From positions 1,922,001-1,986,000 of the forward strand of contig NZ_CP102096.1 of the NCBI RefSeq assembly GCF_024582835.1: a stretch of 64,000 nucleotides of DNA. Direction: 5' to 3'. Position numbers and translations under genes: made by a program. The notes beneath the pieces are model-generated. The model did no database searches and was not told the origin of the DNA. It saw only the letters and a list, made by a program, of their open reading frames with translations. Of the stretch, positions 29,881 through 40,406 are shown one piece after another. Positions within the stretch are counted from its first letter, which is position 1, and each line of letters starts with the position of its first letter. Source of the stretch: Vibrio japonicus (GTDB taxonomy: Bacteria > Pseudomonadota > Gammaproteobacteria > Enterobacterales > Vibrionaceae).

Positions 29881-29908
29881 AATCTACGCTTTATGGCGAA
29901 TTAGACAA
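29881..29908 (-). promoter_or_regulatory. Candidate promoter of the CsrB-family RNA
   Basis: On the minus strand TTGTCT (29908-29903) and TAGATT (29886-29881) are 16 bases apart, giving a start near 29875. Confidence 0.5.
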
Positions 29909-30033
29909 TACCTCGGAAAAACATCTTTATTGAAACATCTATTAAACAAATCACAAAAATCATTACTTTCATTAAGTTACAAATAAAAATCCACTTTCGC
30001 CTAGCTCGTGCAATCGCTTTATCTCACATGACG

Positions 30034-30051
30034 TGTAAGAGATCTCGCACA
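30034..30051. promoter_or_regulatory. Candidate VarA/GacA/UvrY binding box
   Basis: TGTAAG, six bases, then CGCACA: 10 of 12 fixed positions of the known box TGTAAG-N6-CTTACA. It lies about 160 bases upstream of the predicted start of the CsrB-family RNA, the usual distance for this response regulator. It is about 80 bases upstream of the small KfrA_N-like gene on the other side. Confidence 0.55.
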
Positions 30052-30128
30052 ACAAATTTCCGAATTCTCTATTCGCTATCGATAGCAAACGTCAGTATTA
30101 TTGGCAAAGAAAGGAATTTGGAGGTTAT

Positions 30129-30410
30129 ATGCTTACCCAAGATGTCAGCCAAGAGCTCAAAGATGTATTGGAACAATTACATCAGGAAGGAAAAGAACCC
30201 ACTGTCGCGTTGGTCAAAGCGCGCTTGAGCACACCAGTACCGATGCCAGCTTTAATCACAACATTGAAAAGTTGGAAAAGTGCTAATCGAGTGCCAAAAG
30301 TAGAAATCGCAGAAAAGCAGCAAAGTGACCAAGACAGAATCAGTGAACTAGAAAAACAGGTTGCAGAGTTACAGCAAAGGCTAGACGCGCTGGAACGTAA
30401 GCTCGGTTAA
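30129..30410 (+). CDS. Small coiled-coil protein with KfrA_N-like helix-turn-helix region
   Basis: A 93-residue protein. Residues about 5-50 resemble the KfrA_N DNA-binding region, especially the GKEPTVALVKARL stretch followed by LKSWK. Residues 63-92 are a heptad coiled coil (ISELEKQVAELQQRLDALE) that would give a dimer. A strong GGAGG lies 6 bases before the ATG. I infer a small DNA-binding, dimeric protein, possibly nucleoid-associated or regulatory. It diverges from the CsrB-family RNA and is followed by a terminator shared with convergent sucD. Not an ORF I can name; hypothetical in most annotations. Confidence 0.7.
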   Translation: MLTQDVSQELKDVLEQLHQEGKEPTVALVKARLSTPVPMPALITTLKSWKSANRVPKVEIAEKQQSDQDRISELEKQVAELQQRLDALERKLG

Positions 30411-30435
30411 AAATATCTTCTAGATCATATTAAAC

Positions 30436-30463
30436 AAAAAGGCTTGGCACATTACCAAGCCTT
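30436..30463. terminator. Bidirectional terminator between the small coiled-coil gene and sucD
   Basis: AAAGGCTTGG pairs with CCAAGCCTTT around a 7-base loop; A run on the left and T-rich right side. Confidence 0.8.
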
Positions 30464-30486
30464 TCAATTTATCTCGTAGCGGTTGA

Positions 30487-31359
30487 TTACCAACCTGTTA
30501 CTTCACGTAGACCTTTACCGATCTCTGCTAGAGATTTAACTGTCTTAACACCAGCCGCTTCTAGCGCAGCGAATTTGTCTTCAGCAGTACCTTTACCACC
30601 AGAGATGATCGCACCAGCGTGACCCATACGCTTACCTGGAGGCGCAGTTACACCAGCAATGTAAGAAACAACTGGCTTAGTTACATTCTCTTTGATGAAC
30701 GCTGCTGCTTCTTCTTCAGCTGTACCACCGATTTCACCGATCATAACGATCGCTTCAGTTTCTGGGTCTTCTTGGAACAGTTTTAGGATATCAATGAAGT
30801 TTGAACCTGGGATTGGGTCACCACCGATACCAACACACGTAGACTGACCGAAGCCTTCGTCTGTAGTTTGTTTAACTGCTTCGTAAGTTAGAGTACCGCT
30901 GCGAGATACGATACCTACTTTACCTTTCTTGTGGATATGACCAGGCATGATACCGATCTTACACTCATCAGGAGTGATAACACCCGGACAGTTAGGACCG
31001 ATCATGCGAACGCCAGTTTCTTCTAGCTTCACTTTCACGTCGATCATATCTGTTGTAGGGATACCTTCAGTGATGGTTACGATTAGCTCGATACCCGCAT
31101 CAATCGCTTCTAGGATTGCATCTTTACAGAAAGGTGCTGGAACGTAGATTACTGTTGCAGTTGCACCAGTCGCTTCTACTGCTTCGCGTACTGTGTTGAA
31201 TACAGGTAGGCCTAGGTGAGTTTGGCCGCCTTTACCAGGAGACACACCACCAACCATTTGCGTACCGTATGCGATAGCTTGCTCTGAGTGGAAAGTACCT
31301 TGACCACCAGTGAAACCCTGACAGATTACTTTAGTGTCTTTGTTAATTAATACAGACAT
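30487..31359 (-). CDS. sucD: Succinyl-CoA synthetase subunit alpha SucD
   Basis: The 290-residue alpha subunit; with SucC it converts succinyl-CoA to succinate with ATP/GTP formation. The N-terminal CoA-binding Rossmann fold has [13 protein letters not shown], and the phosphorylated active His247 is in GHAGAI. Its ATG overlaps the sucC stop by one base (TAATG). Last gene of sdhCDAB-sucABCD, ending at a terminator shared with the convergent gene. Confidence 0.98.
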   Translation of the reverse strand: MSVLINKDTKVICQGFTGGQGTFHSEQAIAYGTQMVGGVSPGKGGQTHLGLPVFNTVREAVEATGATATVIYVPAPFCKDAILEAIDAGIELIVTITEGIPTTDMIDVKVKLEETGVRMIGPNCPGVITPDECKIGIMPGHIHKKGKVGIVSRSGTLTYEAVKQTTDEGFGQSTCVGIGGDPIPGSNFIDILKLFQEDPETEAIVMIGEIGGTAEEEAAAFIKENVTKPVVSYIAGVTAPPGKRMGHAGAIISGGKGTAEDKFAALEAAGVKTVKSLAEIGKGLREVTGW

Positions 31360-32525
31360 TATTTAGCCTCCGCAGCAGCAACAACTTTCTGAGCAGCGTC
31401 AGTTAGCGACTCAGCAGCAATGATATCAACATCAGAATTAGCAAGAACTTCGCGACCTAGGTCTGCGTTAGTACCTTCTAGACGAACAACAACAGGTACG
31501 TTTACACCTACCTCTTTAACCGCACCGATAATACCTTCAGCAATCATGTCACAACGTACGATACCACCGAAGATGTTTACGAGTACTGCTTTCACATTGT
31601 CATCAGATAGGATGATCTTGAATGCTTCAGCTACGCGTTCTTTCGTTGCGCCGCCACCTACATCTAGGAAGTTAGCTGGTTTGCCGCCGTGTAGGTTTAC
31701 GATATCCATCGTACCCATTGCTAGGCCTGCACCGTTAACCATACAGCCAACGTTACCGTCTAGTGCTACGTAGTTCAGTTCCCACTGAGCTGCGTGCGCT
31801 TCACGCTCGTCTTCTTGAGAAGGATCGTGCATTTCACGAAGCTTAGGCTGACGGTAAAGTGCGTTTGAGTCGATGTTGATCTTACCGTCAAGACATAGCA
31901 GGTTGCCTTCAGCAGTAATTACAAGTGGGTTGATCTCTAGTAGAGCGAGGTCGTACTGAGAGAACATAGTGCCAAGACCCATAAAGATCTTAACGAATTG
32001 TTTGATTTGGTCGCCTTCAAGACCAAGTTTGAACGCAAGCTCGCGACCTTGGTAAGCTTGTGGGCCTACTAGTGGATCGATGGCTGCTTTGTGGATTAGC
32101 TCTGGCGTTTCTTCCGCCACTTTTTCGATTTCCACACCGCCTTCTGTAGAAGCCATGAAAACGATCTTACGGCTAGCACGGTCAACTACCGCACCTAGGT
32201 AAAGTTCGTTTGCAATGTTTGAAGCTTCTTCAACAAGGATTTTCGTTACAGGCTGACCATTAGCGTCTGTTTGGTAAGTCACTAGGTTTTTACCTAGCCA
32301 CTTTTGTGCGAACTCTTTTACGCCATCTTTCGTGTCGTGCAGTTCAACACCGCCCGCTTTACCACGTCCACCAGCGTGAACCTGACATTTTACTACTTTC
32401 TTCTCAGTACTGATGCGACCCGCAGCTTCAAAAGCCTCTTGAGGCGTATCACATGCATAGCCTTCTGGCACTGGCAATCCGAATTCTGCAAACAGCTGTT
32501 TGGCTTGGTATTCATGCAAATTCAT
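31359..32525 (-). CDS. sucC: Succinyl-CoA synthetase subunit beta SucC
   Basis: The 388-residue beta subunit with an ATP-grasp N-terminal domain ([30 protein letters not shown]) and a C-terminal flavodoxin-like domain with [13 protein letters not shown]. It is separated from sucB by 190 bases holding two hairpins, an unusually long gap within this operon, so it may have its own promoter or be processed from the longer transcript. Confidence 0.98.
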   Translation of the reverse strand: MNLHEYQAKQLFAEFGLPVPEGYACDTPQEAFEAAGRISTEKKVVKCQVHAGGRGKAGGVELHDTKDGVKEFAQKWLGKNLVTYQTDANGQPVTKILVEEASNIANELYLGAVVDRASRKIVFMASTEGGVEIEKVAEETPELIHKAAIDPLVGPQAYQGRELAFKLGLEGDQIKQFVKIFMGLGTMFSQYDLALLEINPLVITAEGNLLCLDGKINIDSNALYRQPKLREMHDPSQEDEREAHAAQWELNYVALDGNVGCMVNGAGLAMGTMDIVNLHGGKPANFLDVGGGATKERVAEAFKIILSDDNVKAVLVNIFGGIVRCDMIAEGIIGAVKEVGVNVPVVVRLEGTNADLGREVLANSDVDIIAAESLTDAAQKVVAAAEAK

Positions 32526-32639
32526 TTTGATATTCCGTTTGTTCTTCCCTTGAGGGATTTATTATTTCCATAACGCGGCAGTCTGGCTACCTATGCGTCT
32601 GTAGGGCGTTTACAAATAAGTCGTCATGACTCAAATGAA

Positions 32640-32707
32640 GGCCAGATGTTGAGCAATCTAGCCTTGCGAACTATGAACGTCTAACCACCCAAGTGAACTA
32701 GACGTTC
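32640..32707 (-). other. Two hairpins in the sucB-sucC gap
   Basis: Hairpin 1 pairs 32640-32647 with 32656-32663 (8 bp, one G-U, 8-base loop). Hairpin 2 pairs GAACGTCTA (32675-32683) with TAGACGTTC (32699-32707), a perfect 9-bp stem with a 15-base loop. Neither is followed by a T run on the minus strand, so they may be processing or stability elements rather than terminators. Confidence 0.5.
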
Positions 32708-32715
32708 TGGCAATA

Positions 32716-33921
32716 TTAAACTTCTAACAGTAGACGCGCTGGATCTTCTAGTAGCTCTTTAATTGTTACTAGGAAACCAACCGACTCACGGCCATCGATT
32801 AGACGGTGGTCGTAAGAAAGTGCTAGGTACATCATCGGCAAAATTTCAACTTTGCCATCCACCGCCATTGGACGCTCTTGGATCTTGTGCATACCAAGAA
32901 TCGCTGATTGTGGCGGGTTGATGATTGGTGTAGACATTAGCGAACCGAATACACCACCGTTAGTAATAGTGAAGTTACCGCCCATCAACTCATCAACAGT
33001 CAATTTGCCGTCACGACCTTTGATCGCTAGCTCTTTGATGCCTTTTTCGATGTCAGCGAAGCCTAGAGTGTCACAGTCTTTAAGTACTGGAGTAACCAGA
33101 CCACGTGGCGTTGATACCGCCATGCTGATGTCGAAGTAGTTGTGGTAAACGATATCGTCGCCATCAATAGAAGCATTCACTTCTGGGTAGCGTTTTAGCG
33201 CTTCTGTTACTGCTTTCACGTAGAAAGACATGAAACCTAGACGGATACCATGACGGTCTTCGAACTGATCTTTGTACTGCTTACGAAGGTCCATGATTGG
33301 CTTCATGTTAACTTCATTAAATGTCGTTAACATTGCAGTATTGTTTTTCGCTTCAAGCAGACGGTTCGCAACTGTCTTACGTAGACGAGTCATAGGAACA
33401 CGTTTCTGGCTACGAGCTGCCGCTGGAGCTTCAACAACTGGCGCTTCTGCTTTAGCTGGTGCTTTCGCGTTTGCTAGGTGAGATTCAATATCTTCACGAG
33501 TGATACGACCGCCAACGCCAGTGCCTTTCACTTGGCTAGCTTCAAGGCCATGCTCAGCTAGAAGACGACGAACCGCTGGGCTCAGCGCATCGTTGCTCTC
33601 TTCAGTCAGTGCCGCTTTGTGGCGTTTATCTGGAGAAGCTTCTGTCTCTTCTGTCTTATCAGTTGTTGGTTCACCCGCAACTGCACCCGGCTTTAGTCTC
33701 GCCAGTAGCTGTTTAGAAAGTACAGTTGCACCTTCTTCTTCAGTGATTGCTTCAAGAACACCTGCTTCTGGTGCTGGTACTTCTAGAACCACTTTATCAG
33801 TTTCGATATCAACCAGAACTTCGTCGCGCTCTACAACGTCGCCAGGTTGTTTGTGCCATGTTGCTACCGTTGCATCTGCAACCGATTCAGGTAGATCTGG
33901 AACCAGAATTTCAATTGTCAT
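32716..33921 (-). CDS. sucB: 2-oxoglutarate dehydrogenase E2 component SucB
   Basis: The 401-residue dihydrolipoyllysine succinyltransferase core. Lipoyl domain at 1-77 with lipoylated Lys43 in ETDKVVLEV, an E1/E3-binding domain (about 108-145, [15 protein letters not shown]), an Ala/Pro-rich linker and a catalytic domain with the active DHRLIDG near the C-terminus. It transfers succinyl groups from E1 to CoA. The E3 subunit Lpd is not in the window. It starts 28 bases after sucA. Confidence 0.98.
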   Translation of the reverse strand: MTIEILVPDLPESVADATVATWHKQPGDVVERDEVLVDIETDKVVLEVPAPEAGVLEAITEEEGATVLSKQLLARLKPGAVAGEPTTDKTEETEASPDKRHKAALTEESNDALSPAVRRLLAEHGLEASQVKGTGVGGRITREDIESHLANAKAPAKAEAPVVEAPAAARSQKRVPMTRLRKTVANRLLEAKNNTAMLTTFNEVNMKPIMDLRKQYKDQFEDRHGIRLGFMSFYVKAVTEALKRYPEVNASIDGDDIVYHNYFDISMAVSTPRGLVTPVLKDCDTLGFADIEKGIKELAIKGRDGKLTVDELMGGNFTITNGGVFGSLMSTPIINPPQSAILGMHKIQERPMAVDGKVEILPMMYLALSYDHRLIDGRESVGFLVTIKELLEDPARLLLEV

Positions 33922-33949
33922 ATCTATATCTTCCTTTAACTTCTAGTTC

Positions 33950-36775
33950 TTAGCCTGAAGTTTTTGTATTCACGGTTAGTGCGTCTTCAACTAACGCTTT
34001 CTGTTGTTTCAAGTGTACTGACATGTAGCCTACTGCAGGCGATGCTGATGCTGGTCGGCCAGCGTATTTGAGATCAGCAGTCGCTGGGATTGCAGCACGG
34101 AAGTTATGTTGGCTACAGTACCACGCACCTTGGTTTTGAGGCTCTTCCTGACACCAAACAAAATCTTCAACATTAGTGTATTGCTCGATCGCAGCTTTCA
34201 CTTCTTCCATTGGGAATGGGTAAAGCTGTTCGATACGTACAATCGCCACGTCGTCTTGCTCATTGTTACGGCGCTGTTCCAGCAGATCGTAATAGACCTT
34301 ACCTGAACAGAACACTACGCGTTTCACTTTTGCTGCGTCTAACTCATCAATTTCTGGGATTGCAGGCAGGAAAGTACCTTCTGCTAGATCTTCGATTGAT
34401 GACGTACACAGTGGGTGACGCAGTAGCGACTTAGGCGACATAACTATCAGAGGACGGCGCATAGGACGCACAACCTGACGGCGGATCATGTGATAAACCT
34501 GCGCTGGTGTTGAAGGAACAACAACTTGCATGTTTTGCTCAGCACACAACTGCAGGTAACGCTCTAGACGCGCAGACGAGTGCTCTGGACCTTGTCCTTC
34601 ATAGCCGTGTGGCAGAAGCATTGTCAGACCACATAAACGAGCCCACTTCTGTTCACCCGATGAAATGAACTGGTCAATAACAACTTGAGCACCGTTAGCA
34701 AAATCACCAAACTGCGCTTCCCAAAGCGTTAAACCACCTGGTTCAGCCGTCGCATAACCATATTCAAACGCCAGTACTGCTTCTTCAGAAAGTACCGAGT
34801 CAAATACTTGGAATGGACCTTGTTTGTCGTGAATGTTTGCTAGCGGGATGTAGATGCTCGCATCGTTTTGGTTATGCAAAACAGAGTGACGGTGGAAGAA
34901 CGTACCACGACCAGAATCCTGACCAGAGATACGGATACGCTTGCCGTCATCGACTATTGTTGCATACGCAAGAGTTTCTGCCATACCCCAGTCGATCGCT
35001 TTCTCACCGCTAACCATCGAAATACGGTCGTTGTAAAGCTTGTTTACACGGCTTTGAAGCTTGTGACTTTCAGGGTACTGACAAATACGGTTACCAAGTT
35101 CCAGTAAACGCTCTTTATCAAACTGGCTGTTCCATTCTGTATCCCAGTCATGGCCCAAGTAAGGAGACCAGTCTACAGAGTGTAGAGCCATCGGACGCCA
35201 TTCTTTAACCACGACTTCACCATGGTCAAGGGCATCACGATATTCGTTTACTAGCTGAGTCGCTGTATCGATTCCAAGAACACCACGTTCGATCAACACG
35301 TCAGCATATAGCTTACGTGGCGTTGGGTGCTTCTTGATTTTTTGATACATCAGTGGCTGAGTTGCATTTGGCTCATCGGCTTCATTGTGGCCGTGACGAC
35401 GGTAACATACCAAATCAATCACAACATCGCGTTTGAACTCGTTACGGTAATCCAGCGCGATTCGTGTTACGAAGGCAACCGCTTCTGGATCATCTGCATT
35501 AACGTGGAAAATCGGTGCCTGTACCATCTTAGCGATATCAGTACAGTACATTGTAGAGCGTGTATCGCGAGGGTTAGACGTTGTAAAGCCAACTTGGTTG
35601 TTGACAACAATTCGAACCGTACCACCAACTTGGAAGCCACGAGCCTGAGACATATTGAATGTTTCAGCGACCACACCCTGACCAGCAATCGCTGAGTCAC
35701 CATGAATAGTAATAGGGAGTACTGTGCTGCCGTCTTTGTCGCCAAGGCGATCCTGACGTGCACGAACAGAGCCAATAACTACTGGGTTTACGATCTCAAG
35801 GTGCGATGGGTTAAATGCTAGCGCTAAGTGGACATCACCACCTGGTGTAGCAAAGTCCGCAGAGAAACCTTGGTGGTACTTAACATCGCCCGTACCCCAT
35901 GTTTCGTCGTGCTTACCCGCAAATTCGTCAAACAGATCTTGTGGTTTCTTACCTAGAACGTTGACCAGCATATTCAGACGACCACGGTGAGCCATACCGA
36001 TAACGACTTCACGCATACCACTTGCACCCGCATGACGAATCAATTCTTTTGTCATCGGGATTAGCGCATCACCGCCCTCTAGAGAGAAACGCTTAGCACC
36101 AGGGAATTTAGCACCTAGGTAACGCTCTAAGCCTTCAGCGGCTGTTAGCTCGTCTAGGAAAGTGTGCTTTTCTTCTTGAGTGAAGGTAGGTTGACCTACA
36201 ACTGATTCCAAACGCTGTTGAATCCAACGTTTTTGTTCAGTGTCAGTCATATGCATATATTCTGCACCGATAGAGCCACAGTAGATCTTCTGCAAAGACG
36301 AGTAGATGTCTTTTAGTGGCATTGTATCTTGGCCAATGGCAAAAGAACCTACATTGAAAGATTCTTCAAGATCATCTTCGGTAAGACTGTGGAACGCAGG
36401 GTCTAGCTCCGCCACAAATGGACGTTGCCATATACCTAGAGGATCAAGCTGTGCCGCTTCGTGTCCACGGAAACGGTAAGCATTGATTAATTGAAGTACT
36501 TTGACTTGTTTTGCGTCGACATCTGGATCACTAACTTGGACACTGTAATGCTTTGTTTCTTGAGCGAGTCGTCGGAAGTAGTCGCGGACACGCGAATGTG
36601 GTTGTTCTGCCACTTCTTTTGAAGGCTTAGGTAAGTCCTCAAATACGCGTTTCCACTCCTCACTTACCAGATCGGGATCACTTAGATACAGTTCGTAGAG
36701 GTCCTCTACATACGTTGCATTGGCGCCAGCCAAGTGTGAAGACTCGAGCCATGCCTTCATCACGCCGTTGTGCAT
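33950..36775 (-). CDS. sucA: 2-oxoglutarate dehydrogenase E1 component SucA
   Basis: A 941-residue thiamine-diphosphate enzyme that decarboxylates 2-oxoglutarate in the TCA cycle. The ThDP motif region GDSAIAGQGVVAETFN and the conserved AHRGRLNMLVNVLGK, YRRHGHNEADEPNATQPLMY and QFGDFANGAQ segments identify it. The start MHNGVMKAWLESS aligns with E. coli MQNSALKAWLDSS, so 36775 is kept over the internal Met6. It lies 95 bases after sdhB, as part of sdhCDAB-sucABCD. Confidence 0.98.
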   Translation of the reverse strand: MHNGVMKAWLESSHLAGANATYVEDLYELYLSDPDLVSEEWKRVFEDLPKPSKEVAEQPHSRVRDYFRRLAQETKHYSVQVSDPDVDAKQVKVLQLINAYRFRGHEAAQLDPLGIWQRPFVAELDPAFHSLTEDDLEESFNVGSFAIGQDTMPLKDIYSSLQKIYCGSIGAEYMHMTDTEQKRWIQQRLESVVGQPTFTQEEKHTFLDELTAAEGLERYLGAKFPGAKRFSLEGGDALIPMTKELIRHAGASGMREVVIGMAHRGRLNMLVNVLGKKPQDLFDEFAGKHDETWGTGDVKYHQGFSADFATPGGDVHLALAFNPSHLEIVNPVVIGSVRARQDRLGDKDGSTVLPITIHGDSAIAGQGVVAETFNMSQARGFQVGGTVRIVVNNQVGFTTSNPRDTRSTMYCTDIAKMVQAPIFHVNADDPEAVAFVTRIALDYRNEFKRDVVIDLVCYRRHGHNEADEPNATQPLMYQKIKKHPTPRKLYADVLIERGVLGIDTATQLVNEYRDALDHGEVVVKEWRPMALHSVDWSPYLGHDWDTEWNSQFDKERLLELGNRICQYPESHKLQSRVNKLYNDRISMVSGEKAIDWGMAETLAYATIVDDGKRIRISGQDSGRGTFFHRHSVLHNQNDASIYIPLANIHDKQGPFQVFDSVLSEEAVLAFEYGYATAEPGGLTLWEAQFGDFANGAQVVIDQFISSGEQKWARLCGLTMLLPHGYEGQGPEHSSARLERYLQLCAEQNMQVVVPSTPAQVYHMIRRQVVRPMRRPLIVMSPKSLLRHPLCTSSIEDLAEGTFLPAIPEIDELDAAKVKRVVFCSGKVYYDLLEQRRNNEQDDVAIVRIEQLYPFPMEEVKAAIEQYTNVEDFVWCQEEPQNQGAWYCSQHNFRAAIPATADLKYAGRPASASPAVGYMSVHLKQQKALVEDALTVNTKTSG

Positions 36776-36870
36776 ATTTTCCCTTAACCAGTAGTTTTCA
36801 CGTTTGCTTCGGTCTTTGCCGAGCTAATAAGAGCCGATTACACCATCGCAATCGGCAATGCTTTATTAAT

Positions 36871-37581
36871 TTAAACCGAACGGTTCACAAGCATGGTCTT
36901 AATGTGACCAATCGCTTTCGTTGGGTTCAGTCCCTTAGGACAAACACTTACACAATTCATGATGCCGTGGCAACGAAAAACGCTAAATGCATCATCAAGA
37001 TCTGATAAGCGTTCATCTGTCGCTGTATCGCGGCTATCAATTAACCAACGGTAAGCAGCTAGAAGACCAGCAGGACCAATAAATTTGTCTGGGTTCCACC
37101 AGAATGACGGACAAGACGTTGTACAACATGCACACATGATACATTCATACAAACCATCTAGATGCGCGCGTTCTTCAGGCGATTGCAGGTTCTCACGAGA
37201 AGGTGGCAGTGCGTCATCGTCAATCAAGAATGGTTTCACTTTCGCGTAATTGTCATAGAACTGTGTCATATCTACGATAAGATCGCGTACTACAGGCAAG
37301 CCCGGTAGCGGACGGATAACAATTTTATCACCCTGTAATGCAGATAGCGGAGTGATACAAGCTAGTCCATTTTTGCCGTTCATATTCAGACCGTCTGAAC
37401 CACACACACCCTCACGGCATGAGCGACGGAAAGAGATGCTTGGATCTTGCTCTTTCAAAAGAATCAGCGCATCCAACACCATCATGTCCGAACCTTCTTC
37501 CACGTCTAACGTGTAGTCCTTCATATATGGTTTTGCATCTACATCCGGATTGTAGCGGTACAAAGAGAAGTTTAGTTTCAT
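36871..37581 (-). CDS. sdhB: Succinate dehydrogenase iron-sulfur subunit SdhB
   Basis: A 236-residue subunit carrying three iron-sulfur clusters: a [2Fe-2S] from CREGVCGSDG with a later C, a [4Fe-4S] in CIMCACC, and a [3Fe-4S] using CHGIMNCVSVCPKG. It passes electrons from FAD in SdhA to ubiquinone. ATG at 37581 (MKLNFSLYRY) is preferred, with GGGAGG 8 bases upstream; the open frame extends 16 residues further into the gap but is not conserved. 13 bases follow sdhA. Confidence 0.97.
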   Translation of the reverse strand: MKLNFSLYRYNPDVDAKPYMKDYTLDVEEGSDMMVLDALILLKEQDPSISFRRSCREGVCGSDGLNMNGKNGLACITPLSALQGDKIVIRPLPGLPVVRDLIVDMTQFYDNYAKVKPFLIDDDALPPSRENLQSPEERAHLDGLYECIMCACCTTSCPSFWWNPDKFIGPAGLLAAYRWLIDSRDTATDERLSDLDDAFSVFRCHGIMNCVSVCPKGLNPTKAIGHIKTMLVNRSV

Positions 37582-37594
37582 GATATGGCCTCCC

Positions 37595-39361
37595 TTAGTA
37601 TGTACGTACTTTCGGCGGGAACGCTTCACGGTGTACTGGCGTCATGTTGACATCACGCTTAGTCATCGCTTCTGTTTCCGGGTTGTAGATTGAATGGCAT
37701 AGCCAGTTCTCGTCATCACGCTCTGGGTAGTCAAAGCGAGCATGTGCACCACGGCTTTCTGTACGGTAGTTTGCCGCAACAGCTGTTGAGAACGCAGTTT
37801 CCATCAGGTTGTCTAGCTCTAGACACTCAATACGCTGAGTGTTGAACTCAGAAGATTTGTCCGCTAGGTGCGCATCTTTCAAGCGCTCACGGATCACTTT
37901 CAACTCTTCTAGACCTGTTGCCATTGCATCGCCTTCACGGAATACCGAGAAGCTGTTTTGCATGCAAGTTTGTAGATCTTTACGGATTTGTACTGGATCT
38001 TCACCACCCGTGCTGTTTTCCCAACGCATAGTACGCGCTAGAGACGCTTCGATGTCAGATTCAGTTGCAGGGCGAGCTTCTACTTGAGCTGCTAACGTTT
38101 CGCCTAGGTGTAGACCTGTCGCACGACCGAATACAACCAAGTCTAGTAGTGAGTTACCACCTAGACGGTTTGCACCGTGAACAGATACAGACGCGATTTC
38201 ACCACAAGCGAATAGACCTTGAACTTCCGCTTCGCTGCCATCAGCCAATTGTTTGATTGCTTGACCAGAAACCTGAGTTGGAACACCACCCATCATGTAG
38301 TGACAGGTTGGGATTACAGGGATTGGCTCTTTCACTGGGTCAACGTGTGCGAACGTGCGAGATAGTTCACAGATACCCGGTAGACGAGACTCAAGTACGT
38401 CTTTACCTAGGTGATCAAGTTTCAGTTTGATGTGTGGACCCCAAGGACCATCACAACCGCGGCCTTCACGGATTTCGATCATCATTGAACGCGCAACCAC
38501 ATCACGACCAGCAAGGTCTTTCGCGTTTGGTGCGTAACGTTCCATGAAGCGCTCGCCGTCTTTGTTTAGTAGGTAACCACCTTCACCACGACAGCCTTCT
38601 GTTACCAGAACGCCCGCACCAGCGATACCTGTTGGGTGGAACTGCCACATTTCCATATCTTGCATTGGAACGCCAGCACGCAGTGCCATACCAACACCAT
38701 CACCTGTGTTGATGTGTGCGTTCGTTGTAGACGCGTAGATACGACCTGCACCACCAGTAGCAAGGATGGTTGCTTTCGATTTGAAGTAACAGATTTCGCC
38801 CGTTTCCATACAAATCGCAGTACAACCCATGATTGCGCCGTCTTGGTTTTTCACAAGATCCAAAGCGTACCATTCAGAGAAGATAGTTGTTTTGTGTTTT
38901 ACGTTTTGTTGGTAAAGCGTGTGCAGTAGTGCGTGACCAGTACGGTCAGCCGCCGCCGCTGTACGAGCCGCCTGCTCACCACCAAACTCCTTCGACTGAC
39001 CGCCGAATGGACGCTGGTAGATAGAACCGTCTTCAAAACGAGAGAAAGGTAGACCCATTTTCTCTAGCTCGATTACAGACTCTGGACCATTTTTACACAT
39101 GTACTCGATAGCGTTTTGGTCACCGATGTAGTCCGAACCTTTAACAGTGTCATACATATGCCACTGCCAGTTGTCTTTATGCGAGTTACCTAAAGCTACA
39201 GTGATACCGCCCTGAGCAGAAACTGTATGAGAGCGTGTTGGGAAAACTTTTGATAGTAGAGCACAGCTTAAGCCCTGCTCCGAGATTTGTAGCGCAGCAC
39301 GCATGCCTGCACCACCAGCGCCGATTACTACGGCATCAAATTCACGAACTGGAATAGACAC
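37595..39361 (-). CDS. sdhA: Succinate dehydrogenase flavoprotein subunit SdhA
   Basis: A 588-residue flavoprotein that oxidises succinate to fumarate. FAD-binding [11 protein letters not shown] at the N-terminus, the covalent FAD His in SHTVSAQGG, and the active Arg/His region [11 protein letters not shown] and [13 protein letters not shown] are present. C-terminal domain with the WLCHS(I)YN segment. It begins one base after the sdhD stop. Part of the aerobic TCA operon. Confidence 0.98.
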   Translation of the reverse strand: MSIPVREFDAVVIGAGGAGMRAALQISEQGLSCALLSKVFPTRSHTVSAQGGITVALGNSHKDNWQWHMYDTVKGSDYIGDQNAIEYMCKNGPESVIELEKMGLPFSRFEDGSIYQRPFGGQSKEFGGEQAARTAAAADRTGHALLHTLYQQNVKHKTTIFSEWYALDLVKNQDGAIMGCTAICMETGEICYFKSKATILATGGAGRIYASTTNAHINTGDGVGMALRAGVPMQDMEMWQFHPTGIAGAGVLVTEGCRGEGGYLLNKDGERFMERYAPNAKDLAGRDVVARSMMIEIREGRGCDGPWGPHIKLKLDHLGKDVLESRLPGICELSRTFAHVDPVKEPIPVIPTCHYMMGGVPTQVSGQAIKQLADGSEAEVQGLFACGEIASVSVHGANRLGGNSLLDLVVFGRATGLHLGETLAAQVEARPATESDIEASLARTMRWENSTGGEDPVQIRKDLQTCMQNSFSVFREGDAMATGLEELKVIRERLKDAHLADKSSEFNTQRIECLELDNLMETAFSTAVAANYRTESRGAHARFDYPERDDENWLCHSIYNPETEAMTKRDVNMTPVHREAFPPKVRTY

Positions 39362-39706
39362 TTACGCACCCCACAGAACAAATAGACCAGAGAAGAAGTA
39401 ACCGAACAGAATGGCAATAATACCTAGCTGTAGGCCACCACGAAGCATAGCGCACTTGATGTAGTCAGTAAGAACTTGCCACAAACCAATCCACGCATGG
39501 ATAAGTACTGACACTAGCGCTAGCATTGTGAATACTTTAGTGAAGGTGCCACCAAAGAACTGAGTCCAAGATACGTAAGAAATATCGGTGAAAGCGCAAA
39601 AGCTCACCATATAAATAGTGTAAAGCGTCATGATGATCGCCGTCGCACGAATCAGTATGAAATCGTGTACACCGTTACGACCAAATGATGAAATATGTTT
39701 TACCAC
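39362..39706 (-). CDS. sdhD: Succinate dehydrogenase membrane subunit SdhD
   Basis: A 114-residue membrane anchor with three helices. The heme b ligand is in VLIHAWIG, and the quinone site region includes [16 protein letters not shown] near the N-terminus; both match E. coli. It overlaps sdhC by 7 bases. With SdhC it binds ubiquinone and heme b556. Confidence 0.96.
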   Translation of the reverse strand: MVKHISSFGRNGVHDFILIRATAIIMTLYTIYMVSFCAFTDISYVSWTQFFGGTFTKVFTMLALVSVLIHAWIGLWQVLTDYIKCAMLRGGLQLGIIAILFGYFFSGLFVLWGA

Positions 39707-40092
39707 ACCAAAACCCCCGCTAGTAGTGACAGAACGGCTGTTGCTGCGAATGCAACCTTAGCGCTCATTGCGCCAGATTCCAGCTCTTCAAAATGACCTA
39801 GGTCCATCAGTAGGTGACGAATACCACCTGCAATATGGTAGGCCAAAGCCGTTAGAATGCCCCATAAGATAAATTTCACAAAAAAGCCATCGACGATATC
39901 GACTGCTTGTGCGAAACCTACTGGAGAGGATAATGAAATGGATAATAACCAAAGCAGAATTCCGACCGCGACAAACGTAATTACACCAGAGACTCGGTGT
40001 AAGATAGATGCGATTGCAGTGATCGGAAAGTGAATGGTCTGTAAATCTAAATTAACAGGTCTTGACTTTCTTTCTTTCACGGGCTTGCTCAC
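39700..40092 (-). CDS. sdhC: Succinate dehydrogenase cytochrome b556 subunit SdhC
   Basis: A 130-residue anchor with three helices. [10 protein letters not shown] (conserved Ser/Arg of the quinone site) and the heme-ligating His in [17 protein letters not shown] are present. First gene of sdhCDAB-sucABCD; the divergent gltA starts 394 bases away, as in E. coli. A candidate ArcA box lies 58-74 bases upstream of its start. Confidence 0.96.
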   Translation of the reverse strand: MSKPVKERKSRPVNLDLQTIHFPITAIASILHRVSGVITFVAVGILLWLLSISLSSPVGFAQAVDIVDGFFVKFILWGILTALAYHIAGGIRHLLMDLGHFEELESGAMSAKVAFAATAVLSLLAGVLVW

Positions 40093-40149
40093 TCAGCTCC
40101 ATTGAGCATTTATAGTTATGAACGAATTTTGGTAGTAAACCCACAAAAG

Positions 40150-40165
40150 TTAACATTTATTTAAC
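40150..40165 (-). promoter_or_regulatory. Candidate ArcA box upstream of sdhC
   Basis: On the minus strand GTTAA is repeated directly with an 11-base period (reads TGTTAAATAAATGTTAAC), the spacing of ArcA direct repeats. A third GTTAA-like site is at 40208-40212. ArcA represses sdh in E. coli at low oxygen; no arcA gene is in the window. Confidence 0.4.
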
Positions 40166-40406
40166 AAGCATCCCCACCTTAACGCCGAGTAGATTGTAAA
40201 ATATTTGTTAACAACAAGATTTGAAACTTCACCTCACTTTTGTTTCAAGCCTTGAATTTATTAGGGTTCCGCCAAAATTGACTGCGCCACTATACGGCTG
40301 GCAACATTCTAATACAATTGATGTAACAATTTTTGCTACACAGGGCAGGTTTTTGGCGTTACGTGTTCAAAAAATCATAACAAGTGCACACATCAGAGGA
40401 GATAAA

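Noticed and set aside
29732-29986. 84-codon frame on the plus strand over the CsrB-family RNA
   Set aside because: Low-complexity Ser/Leu-rich translation antisense to the RNA; no ribosome site.
33500-33946. 148-codon plus-strand frame within sucB
   Set aside because: Antisense to the Ala/Pro/Glu-rich linker and lipoyl domain of sucB; a shadow frame.
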